The notes under the pieces: model-generated
Databases searched by the model: none
Told to the model about the DNA's origin: nothing
The model's input: only the letters and a program-made list of their open reading frames with translations
Translations under genes and position numbers: made by a program
Shown: positions 57,982-64,000 of the stretch, in pieces
Position numbering within the stretch: the first letter of the stretch is position 1
How the letters are laid out: each line of letters opens with the position of its first letter
From: Lentilactobacillus buchneri
GTDB taxonomy: Bacteria > Bacillota > Bacilli > Lactobacillales > Lactobacillaceae
Length of the DNA: 64,000 bases
Assembly (NCBI RefSeq): GCF_018314255.1
Contig: NZ_CP073066.1
Location: 2,356,001 to 2,420,000 of the forward strand
Direction of reading: 5' to 3'

Positions 57982-58512
57982 ATGAAGTCATTGTCATTGG
58001 GTTTTCGTAAGCTGCGGGTTGTGGATATTGTTGTCTTGGGAATTTTCATGTCGTTATTGTTAATTCTCGGTCGATTTACTGTCGGTGTTCAGTCCTGGCG
58101 GTTAAGCTTCGGCTTCGTTGTCACTGCGATTGCCAGTATGCTGTATGGGCCACTGTGGTCATCCACAATCGCTGCATTAACGGATATCATCGGCACTTTG
58201 ATGTCTGGAAGTGTTTATTTCCCTGGGTTTACTATCTCTGCAATTTTAGGCGCTGCCATTTATGGCTATTTTTTCTATGGCAAAGAGATCACATGGAAAC
58301 GCGTGATCATTGCCCAATTAATCATTGCGGTTGTCGTCAACGCAATTTTGAATACCTATTGGTTGACAATTTTATATAAGACACCGTTTTGGGCATTTTT
58401 ACCGGTTAGAGCGTTAAAAGAATTGGTCATGACACCGATTCAAATGGCAATTCTTTACTATATGCTGAATTCCCAGACAATGAGTAATATTCAGAGTCGG
58501 TTGTTTAAATAA
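57982..58512 (+). CDS. folT: Folate ECF transporter S component
   Basis: A 176-residue membrane protein with about six helices. The start is ATG 57982, ten bases after the sequestered aaggag; an upstream in-frame ATG at 57949 lies in the riboswitch platform. FLPVRALKELVMTPIQMAILY near the C-terminus and FGFVVTAIASMLYGPLW match folate-specific S components (FolT). It would bind folates and pair with the ECF energising module, not in this window. The THF riboswitch upstream supports the assignment. Confidence 0.92.
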   Translation: MKSLSLGFRKLRVVDIVVLGIFMSLLLILGRFTVGVQSWRLSFGFVVTAIASMLYGPLWSSTIAALTDIIGTLMSGSVYFPGFTISAILGAAIYGYFFYGKEITWKRVIIAQLIIAVVVNAILNTYWLTILYKTPFWAFLPVRALKELVMTPIQMAILYYMLNSQTMSNIQSRLFK

Positions 58513-58514
58513 AA

Positions 58515-58565
58515 TGAGAAGCGACGCACCGTACCAACATATTGGTCGGCGGGCCGCTTTTTGTC
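58515..58565 (+). terminator. Hairpin between folT and folB, possible attenuator
   Basis: ccg-accaa/ttggt-cgg core with outer aagcg/cgctt and a T-run (58558-58562). It may limit read-through from folT into folB. Confidence 0.55.
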
Positions 58566-58584
58566 GTATACAAAGGAGTGAATC

Positions 58585-58935
58585 ATGATGTATTACATCT
58601 CATTACACAACATGCGGTTTCACAGTCATATTGGCGTTTTGCCCGAGGAAAAAGTCGTTGGTCAAAATATTCAAATTGATTTAAAAGTGAAAGTCGATGC
58701 CGATCCGACTGATGATGATTTGAAGTCGACGGTGTCATACGCGGATTTCTATCCAACCATCGCCAAGGTGATCGACAATAATCAGGTCGACTTAGTTGAG
58801 ACCTTGGCCCAGACAGTGATTGCCGCTATTAAAAATATTGATTCGCGGATTATGACTGTCAATGTCCGGATCCGCAAACAAGGAACGCCGATTGATGGTG
58901 TTTTGGACGACGTCGAAATAGAAATGGAGCATTAG
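58585..58935 (+). CDS. folB: Dihydroneopterin aldolase
   Basis: A 116-residue enzyme turning dihydroneopterin into hydroxymethyl-dihydropterin. FHSHIGVLPEEKVVGQNIQID, with the substrate-binding Glu, and VSYADFY and LVETLAQ with the conserved Glu are typical. Start at ATG 58585 or 58588, behind aaggagtga. First gene of the folB-folKE-folC-folP run; it ends one base before folKE. Confidence 0.96.
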   Translation: MMYYISLHNMRFHSHIGVLPEEKVVGQNIQIDLKVKVDADPTDDDLKSTVSYADFYPTIAKVIDNNQVDLVETLAQTVIAAIKNIDSRIMTVNVRIRKQGTPIDGVLDDVEIEMEH

Positions 58936-58936
58936 T

Positions 58937-59998
58937 ATGGAAGATGTATATTTAAGTTTAGGCAGTAATATTGGGAACCGCGAGGCATTTTTGCAACAGG
59001 CCATCGAGGCATTGGGTAGTGACCCACGGATTATGATTGAAAAGCAGGCCAGTCTGTACGAAACGTCCCCGGTTGGTGGGGTCAAGCAACGGGCATTTGT
59101 CAACACAGCTGTCAAGATTGGGACGACCTATGAACCCCTGGCACTCTTAAAGGTGATTCATGAAATCGAAAGTGGTCTCCATCGAACTCGCCAGGTTCAC
59201 TGGGGTCCAAGGACCGTGGATATTGATATTATCTTCTTTGGCAATGAACAAATTGATCAACCAGGGCTGTCGATTCCACATCCCGAAGCGTTTAATCGAT
59301 TATTTGTGTTGATTCCGATTCAAGAATTGATTGATGGACAATTTCCAGACGCTGATAAGATTGCCACGGCCATTAAGTCTCTCCAACAAGATGATCAATC
59401 AATCAAAAAAATCAGTCCGGCTAATAACTTCTACACCGAAATCACCAATAACGTTACTAACATATTGGCTGCAATTGGTGACGACCCGACTAGAAAGGGA
59501 CTTATTGAAACCCCGGATCGGGTTGCCAGAATGTATGCCAACATCTTTGATTCTATCGGACTGGAAGATTTTCAAGACTATAAACTGTTTGATTCACCGG
59601 AGTCAGATGACTCAAAGACGGTTATGGTGAAAGGGATTCCATTTTATTCGATGTGTGAGCATCACATGATGCCATTCTGGGGCAAAGTCAGTGTCGCCTA
59701 TGTTCCTGATAACGGGAAAATTATCGGTCTAAGTAAAATCCTGCGACTGGTTGATTTTGTATCACACAAGTTAAGTCTGCAGGAAAAAATTACGGATGAT
59801 GTTCTCAGCCAAATGGAAAAAATTCTCCATCCCAAAGGCGTGGCGGTAATTGTTGATGCCCGCCATATGTGTATCGAAATGCGGGGCGTCAAAAAAACCG
59901 GCACCGTGACCCGAACCACTAAATTTACCGGTGTCTTCCAGCAAAACGATGAGCTGAGAAGTGAGTTTTTGAATTCAATCCAGGTGGGACAAATATGA
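58937..59998 (+). CDS. folKE: Fused HPPK - GTP cyclohydrolase I (FolKE)
   Basis: A 353-residue bifunctional protein. Residues 1 to about 160 are 2-amino-4-hydroxy-6-hydroxymethyldihydropteridine pyrophosphokinase (YLSLGSNIGNREAFL, ETSPVGGVKQRAFVNTAV, HWGPRTVDIDIIFFG). Residues about 170-353 are GTP cyclohydrolase I with zinc ligands in SMCEHHMMPFWG and ARHMCIEMRGVKKTGTV. It covers the first committed step and a later step of folate synthesis. A folKE fusion is known in Lactococcus. The last four bases overlap folC. Confidence 0.95.
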   Translation: MEDVYLSLGSNIGNREAFLQQAIEALGSDPRIMIEKQASLYETSPVGGVKQRAFVNTAVKIGTTYEPLALLKVIHEIESGLHRTRQVHWGPRTVDIDIIFFGNEQIDQPGLSIPHPEAFNRLFVLIPIQELIDGQFPDADKIATAIKSLQQDDQSIKKISPANNFYTEITNNVTNILAAIGDDPTRKGLIETPDRVARMYANIFDSIGLEDFQDYKLFDSPESDDSKTVMVKGIPFYSMCEHHMMPFWGKVSVAYVPDNGKIIGLSKILRLVDFVSHKLSLQEKITDDVLSQMEKILHPKGVAVIVDARHMCIEMRGVKKTGTVTRTTKFTGVFQQNDELRSEFLNSIQVGQI

Positions 59999-61311
59999 AC
60001 GATGATTTAACCAGTCACTTTGCCGAATTTTTATATAATCAAGGTGATCGCATTGGTTTGTTAAAGCAAGTTCTGCGCCAATTGGGCAACCCGGATGCTG
60101 ACTATCCAATCATCCATATCTGCGGTACCAACGGCAAGGGGTCAACGGCAACGATGATTGCCGCAATACTCCAGCAGATGGGAAAACGAGTTGGTTTATT
60201 TACCAGCCCGTTTATCGGTGATGTTACCAATAGTATTCAGATTAATCGCCAGGCAATCCAAACTGATCAATTTGATAAGTATCTCAATCGCCTCAAGCAG
60301 CTGATGACTTCATTTGGTGATGGACAGCAGGAACTCTCTGAATTTGAGGCTATGTTTGTTGCGGCCATGCAGTACTTTTCTGATCAACAAGTTGACTATG
60401 TGGTTTTGGAATGCGGTCTGGGTGGGGAGCTCGACGCAACCAATGCAGTGAAAACAACCATGTATTCAATCTTTACTAAAATTGGCATGGATCATATTGG
60501 CATTCTGGGAAATACCATTGAAGAAATTGCGACGACAAAGTCAAAAATTATTCGACCAGGAAACACAACCATTGTGGCCCCCAACCAACGGCCGGAAGTC
60601 CTGGCAGTCTTGAAAGGTGAAGCGAGTCACAAAGCCGCCAACTTCCTTGATGCCAACACAGTTCAAATTGATCGGCAGTCAACTAAAGCAACTCATTTCG
60701 TTTATCAAGTCGGTCATCAATCTGGTCATTTTCAATTTGGACTGCCGGGCGATTACCAGTTGGAAAATGTCCGAACCGTGTTGTTGTGGTTGGATGATTT
60801 TCAAAAAAAGCAGCACTTATCACTGGACGCCAGTCAATTATTAACCCAAGCGCTGGGGAAGCTGGATGTCCCCGGACGGTTTGAAACCATTCACGCTCAA
60901 CCGACGATCATCATCGATGGTGCTCATAATGTTGATGCGATCACAGCTTTCGCTGAATCCGTGAAACATTCATTTTCCAGCCAATCCAAAATGATTATTA
61001 CCGGGTTTCTGAAGGATAAAGATTATGTCGATAATGTGCGATTGCTGGCAGAGATTCCCAATGCAACTTTCAAATTAACGCAACCTGCTAATCCTGAGCG
61101 CAAGCTGGACGAACGTCGTCTTCAAACGGTCTTCCAAAACATTACTGGCAAGATTTACCCGATTTTTTCCGACCCGATAGCTGCCCTTAAGGCAAGCCTC
61201 AAGGAATCAGCCAATCACCCCGATCAGCTCATTTTGGTGGTGGGTTCATTTTATCTCATCAACCCAATTCGAGATTATTTAATAAAGACAAGGAGCAATT
61301 CAAATGACTAA
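59995..61311 (+). CDS. folC: Folylpolyglutamate / dihydrofolate synthase
   Basis: A 438-residue Mur-ligase-type enzyme. IIHICGTNGKGSTATMIAAIL is the P-loop, ECGLGGELDATNAV and FTKIGMDHIGILG are the omega-loop and metal regions, and IIDGAHNVDAI precedes the C-terminal domain. It glutamylates folates and, since it is inside the biosynthetic operon, probably also makes dihydrofolate from dihydropteroate. Overlaps folKE by 4 and folP by 8 bases. Confidence 0.95.
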   Translation: MNDDLTSHFAEFLYNQGDRIGLLKQVLRQLGNPDADYPIIHICGTNGKGSTATMIAAILQQMGKRVGLFTSPFIGDVTNSIQINRQAIQTDQFDKYLNRLKQLMTSFGDGQQELSEFEAMFVAAMQYFSDQQVDYVVLECGLGGELDATNAVKTTMYSIFTKIGMDHIGILGNTIEEIATTKSKIIRPGNTTIVAPNQRPEVLAVLKGEASHKAANFLDANTVQIDRQSTKATHFVYQVGHQSGHFQFGLPGDYQLENVRTVLLWLDDFQKKQHLSLDASQLLTQALGKLDVPGRFETIHAQPTIIIDGAHNVDAITAFAESVKHSFSSQSKMIITGFLKDKDYVDNVRLLAEIPNATFKLTQPANPERKLDERRLQTVFQNITGKIYPIFSDPIAALKASLKESANHPDQLILVVGSFYLINPIRDYLIKTRSNSND

Positions 61312-62155
61312 TTCTAATGAAGTCCATTTCAAAGGGAAAAATTTTGATTTCAATCTGACTAAAACGCCAATTATCTATTCCATTCTCAATTTAACCCCGG
61401 ATTCATTTTACGATGGTGGGGTCAATACCAGTATTGATCAAGTTTTGGACCGCATCGAAACTGAAATGGGCTATGGTGCCAAAATCTTTGAACTGGGTGG
61501 CAAATCGTCCAAACCCCATTTTGATGACATTAGTCCAGATGAAGAGTGGCAGCGGGTAGAACCTTATCTTAAAGCGATTCAAAAACGGTTTCCAAATATT
61601 GTATTGGCAATCGATTCGAATACCAACTCAGTGATTGAACGGGCGTTGCAATCTGGAATTCAGATCATTAATGATATTGATGGCTTTAATTCTCAAGCCA
61701 AACTGGATTTGGTTCAACAATATCAACCCTCAGTCGTCACGATGTTTAATGGTCGCAATTTTGACGAACAACCAACGACACTTGAAGACACGATGCATTC
61801 ATTTTTCACTGACTCGATTAATCGTTTAGAACAAGCTGGTCTTCAAAGAGAGAACATTGTTATTGATCCCGGGGTTGGCTTCTCTGATAGCAATACGCTT
61901 GAATTTGATTTGATTAAAATGCGTTACACAAAACAAATGCGCCAGTTTGCAGCACCGATCATGATCGCAATTTCTCAGAAAAGTTTTGCCAAACGACTGT
62001 TTGATGCAGGCTCAGATGAGCGACTGATCCCAACATTACTGTTTGAAGCATACATGACCCAACTGGGTGGGCGAATTATCCGTGTCCATAACGTCAAAGA
62101 AACCCAAGAACTGATTAAAACCTATCAGATCTTCAAGGACATATTAAGTGATTAA
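61304..62155 (+). CDS. folP: Dihydropteroate synthase, with altered second loop
   Basis: A 283-residue TIM-barrel enzyme joining hydroxymethyl-dihydropterin-PP and p-aminobenzoate. ILNLTPDSFYDGG (loop 1), VLAIDSN, INDIDG, VIDPGVGFSD, ISQKSFAKRL and IIRVHNVKE are present. The second loop, usually GGESTRPG, reads GGKSSKPH, losing the Glu, Thr and Arg of a near-invariant motif. It may still work or use altered substrate contacts. It sits where folP is expected in LAB fol operons, overlapping folC. Confidence 0.92.
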   Translation: MTNSNEVHFKGKNFDFNLTKTPIIYSILNLTPDSFYDGGVNTSIDQVLDRIETEMGYGAKIFELGGKSSKPHFDDISPDEEWQRVEPYLKAIQKRFPNIVLAIDSNTNSVIERALQSGIQIINDIDGFNSQAKLDLVQQYQPSVVTMFNGRNFDEQPTTLEDTMHSFFTDSINRLEQAGLQRENIVIDPGVGFSDSNTLEFDLIKMRYTKQMRQFAAPIMIAISQKSFAKRLFDAGSDERLIPTLLFEAYMTQLGGRIIRVHNVKETQELIKTYQIFKDILSD

Positions 62156-62169
62156 GGAAGTGATCAACC

Positions 62170-62682
62170 ATCTTAGTTGAACAATTAATCGCCCAAATCG
62201 TAACGCTAAAAAGTCAGCCATATCCCTGGATAAATACCCAAAAAGTGCAGACGGCTATCGAGTTGCTGAGGGCAAACTCCCAAGGACTTCGCGACCGGAA
62301 ATCGCCATTTCATCTGTCTGCAAGTGCGATGGTCTTTGAAGGAGGTAAGGGGATCTTTATCCGGCACCCATACCTGCATACAATTCTATTGCCTGCCGGT
62401 CACGTTGAGCCAAACGAAATGCCGATTGATTGTGCCATCAGAGAATTTACCGAAGAGACCGGTTTGGTTTTAAAAACTAGTCCCAATTCGTTAATCGACG
62501 TCAACATCATTGATATTCCGGCTAATCCGCAAAAAGGCGAGGGTGCTCATCAACATCTGGACTTCCGCTACTGGTTCTCCTCGATTGAACCACATACCAA
62601 ATATCATGCTGAGCTGCCAATATTTCAGTTGACCAGGCAGGAGGCCCCGGTGGAGTTTCAACCATATTTTACACTAATATGA
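62170..62682 (+). CDS. Nudix hydrolase, likely AUC start
   Basis: The Nudix box is perfect: GHVEPNE then seven residues, then REFTEETGL. The coding frame extends upstream of the first GTG (62245) into plausible protein (LVEQLIAQIV...PYPWINTQK). No ATG, GTG or TTG occurs between the in-frame stop at 62161 and 62245. A strong ribosome site, taaggaagtgatc, lies nine bases before an in-frame ATC at 62170, giving a 170-residue protein. Directly after folP, it may act as dihydroneopterin triphosphate pyrophosphatase (the FolQ/YlgG role known in Lactococcus), the step missing in the operon; this is inference. Confidence 0.83.
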   Translation: MLVEQLIAQIVTLKSQPYPWINTQKVQTAIELLRANSQGLRDRKSPFHLSASAMVFEGGKGIFIRHPYLHTILLPAGHVEPNEMPIDCAIREFTEETGLVLKTSPNSLIDVNIIDIPANPQKGEGAHQHLDFRYWFSSIEPHTKYHAELPIFQLTRQEAPVEFQPYFTLI

Positions 62683-62802
62683 TTGGCAAAAATAAGAGAT
62701 CATGATTATTGCCATATACAATTAGCCGATTCAAATCAAGGAAAAGTTTCTGTAAAACCGGTTATTGGTATATACAATTATTTAAAAAGAAGGTTCAACA
62801 CA

Positions 62803-63237
62803 ATGGACAATCAAATTATCACCAGAAAAATGCAGGCAGAAGATTATCCAAATGCTTATGCATTGTGGCAACAAGTTCCCGGCATGAATCTGCGGGAATT
62901 TGACGATAGTTTTGAAGAAATCAGTCGATTATTGCGATTCAATCCCAATTTCTGTTTTGTAGCGGAGACCAAGACTGACAAACAGATCATCGGCAGCATT
63001 CTGGGTGCAACTGATGGTCGGCGCGGGACGATTTATCATTTGGCAGTTGCTCCGGGTTATCAGAATCAAGGTTTGGGAACTCAACTGGTCAATAAAGTGA
63101 TTGAACAGCTCCAAGCTGTCGGTATTCATAAAATCTTTGTCAATGTCATGAAAGATAATCTTGCAGGCCAATCATTTTGGCAGCATCTAAAATTTGTTAA
63201 ACGAAGTGACGTGATTCGTTTTAATAAAATTATTTAG
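62803..63237 (+). CDS. GNAT family N-acetyltransferase
   Basis: A 144-residue acetyltransferase. ATG 62803 begins the conserved fold (DNQIITRKMQAEDYPNAYAL) and has aagaaggtt upstream. The acetyl-CoA-binding motif is VAPGYQNQGLGTQLVNKV. NLAGQSFWQHLKF is typical of the C-terminal part. Substrate unknown. The 120 bases before it hold a 17-base near-repeat (62708-62724 and 62764-62780) and no gene. Confidence 0.9.
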   Translation: MDNQIITRKMQAEDYPNAYALWQQVPGMNLREFDDSFEEISRLLRFNPNFCFVAETKTDKQIIGSILGATDGRRGTIYHLAVAPGYQNQGLGTQLVNKVIEQLQAVGIHKIFVNVMKDNLAGQSFWQHLKFVKRSDVIRFNKII

Positions 63238-63329
63238 ATACGTATCAGAGAAGCGGGGTGCAGACTCATTTTTCTTGATACGGATTCTACTTTACATAAT
63301 ATATATTATACGAAGTAGAGAAAAGGTAA

Positions 63330-63381
63330 AAAGAACCAGCTACCAAAGCCAACACTCTCGGCAATGGTAACTGGTTCTTTA
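63330..63381. terminator. Bidirectional terminator between GNAT gene and licD
   Basis: aaagaaccag pairs with ctggttcttt, with a partly paired inner taccaaagcc/ggcaatggta. A- and T-rich ends suit both directions. Confidence 0.75.
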
Positions 63382-63433
63382 CTTTAATTTCGTGAACAAT
63401 TAACCAACGGCTTCCTCCAGAGGATTTCCGGAT

Positions 63434-64000
63434 TCAACTTGAGTGTTCGTTTGGTAAATTATCCACTCGTACTTTTAAAACGTGACGCTGAATGCGTTTA
63501 TTTAACGGTGGCAGTTTCATATAGTCACCGTACAAGCGTGTTAAGTATGCATCATAATCTGCTAGGACTGGCACCCGTAAATTTTCAAAGGCCATTGGGA
63601 TTAAATGATGGATCTCTGTCGGCTTGATTAATTCTTTTCCGTACTGATACGGTGATGACATGTTAATCAACGATAATTCCGAGTGACCGTTATATTGGGT
63701 CATTGTGCTGAGTCGAATATCGTATAGCTCACTCAAATTATAATCCGCATACTTAGATTGTGTGATACTTTGCTGATACAGGTCAGGATAAAATCGCTTT
63801 CGAATCTCTTCTAACAGCATTGCCAATTTTGCTTGCTGTTTTTCCTGTTGCGGACGTTTATTTGGCATTCGATCGAACGGAAATACATCAATAAAGATGC
63901 CATTCTTGGCTTTTGTCAACTCACGGCCATGTTCCAAGATCCGCGTGCCATCAGCCATCACTTTAGCGAAATCGTATTCGTATTGTGGATCAAGGCGATT
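63434..64000 (-). CDS. LicD family phosphotransferase, C-terminal part (5' end outside window)
   Basis: The minus-strand frame is open to the right edge, so the N-terminus is missing; an in-frame GTG at 63961 is not the true start, because coding continues upstream (YEYDFAKV). The segment NGIFIDVFPFDRMP is the LicD family motif with acidic residues for metal binding. LicD proteins transfer phosphocholine or similar groups to teichoic acids or surface glycans. It probably belongs to a surface polysaccharide locus beyond the window. Confidence 0.85.
   Translation of the reverse strand, partial: NRLDPQYEYDFAKVMADGTRILEHGRELTKAKNGIFIDVFPFDRMPNKRPQQEKQQAKLAMLLEEIRKRFYPDLYQQSITQSKYADYNLSELYDIRLSTMTQYNGHSELSLINMSSPYQYGKELIKPTEIHHLIPMAFENLRVPVLADYDAYLTRLYGDYMKLPPLNKRIQRHVLKVRVDNLPNEHSS

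Noticed and set aside
62700-62790. Small gene or element in the gap before the GNAT gene
   Set aside because: The upstream frame to 62683 is in line with the GNAT gene but lacks family similarity; the 17-base near-repeat is too short to define an element.

Overview
The window is a dense, mostly co-oriented chromosomal segment of a low-to-moderate GC Firmicute. Gene content and order (recS-like helicase, LysM protein, cmk, rpsA, der, hup, TPR protein, then cca, thyA-dfrA, degV, ypmR/ypmS/yozE, rbgA, rnhB, dprA, topA, dinG-ypmB-aspB-asnS-dnaD, ponA-recU, ypsA-gpsB-rnpB-rlmL, lspA-rluD-pyrR) match the conserved core of Lactobacillaceae. A mevalonate pathway, C69 dipeptidases, an EbsA-like protein and a folate operon with a folK-folE fusion also fit a lactic acid bacterium. 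A heterofermentative, Lentilactobacillus- or Secundilactobacillus-like host is my inference; no marker in the window fixes the species.

Layout. 1-9.2 kb: DNA helicase remnant at the left edge, cell-wall LysM protein, cytidylate kinase, ribosomal protein S1, GTPase Der, HU, TPR protein, YitT permease, CCA-adding enzyme. 9.2-20.2 kb: ABC-F ATPase, thymidylate synthase and DHFR, DegV, SGNH esterase, YpmS, YozE, ribosome assembly GTPase RbgA, RNase HII, DprA, topoisomerase I. 20.2-20.7 kb: a gene-free cluster of palindromic and direct repeats. 20.7-28.2 kb: two convergent C69 dipeptidases, a 4-OT tautomerase, an orphan glycerol kinase, a Cof-type phosphatase and RsmF. 28.2-32.4 kb (minus strand): mvaK1-mvaD-mvaK2-fni, making isopentenyl diphosphate from mevalonate. 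32.5-45.1 kb: replication, repair, wall and division genes around the RNase P RNA. 45.1-54.4 kb: FAD oxidoreductase, RNase HI-like protein, EbsA-like protein, formyl-THF synthetase, LspA, RluD, then pyrR followed by a very unusual carA-carB-like pair. 54.5-57.7 kb: RqcH, MarR, DegV. 57.8-62.7 kb: a tetrahydrofolate-type riboswitch, folT, then folB-folKE-folC-folP-Nudix. The right edge has a GNAT gene and a partial LicD gene.

The strongest unusual signal is the pyrR-carA-carB operon at 50.2-54.4 kb. The CarA-like protein has replaced all three glutaminase triad residues (Cys to Gly, His to Ser, Glu to Asp). The CarB-like protein has lost metal-ligand and phosphate-binding residues of the first ATP-grasp domain, most of the second ATP-grasp domain, and the whole allosteric domain. 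Both reading frames are nevertheless intact and translationally coupled. They look like a maintained pseudo-carbamoyl-phosphate synthetase attached to the pyrimidine regulator PyrR rather than a normal CPS. Secondary signals are two genes that seem to start at AUU and AUC behind near-perfect extended Shine-Dalgarno sequences, a tandem hairpin/direct-repeat cluster after topA, and a dihydropteroate synthase with an altered second loop.

Folate genes, thyA, dfrA and fhs together give a nearly complete folate synthesis and one-carbon set. The folT riboswitch points to folate-responsive control of uptake.
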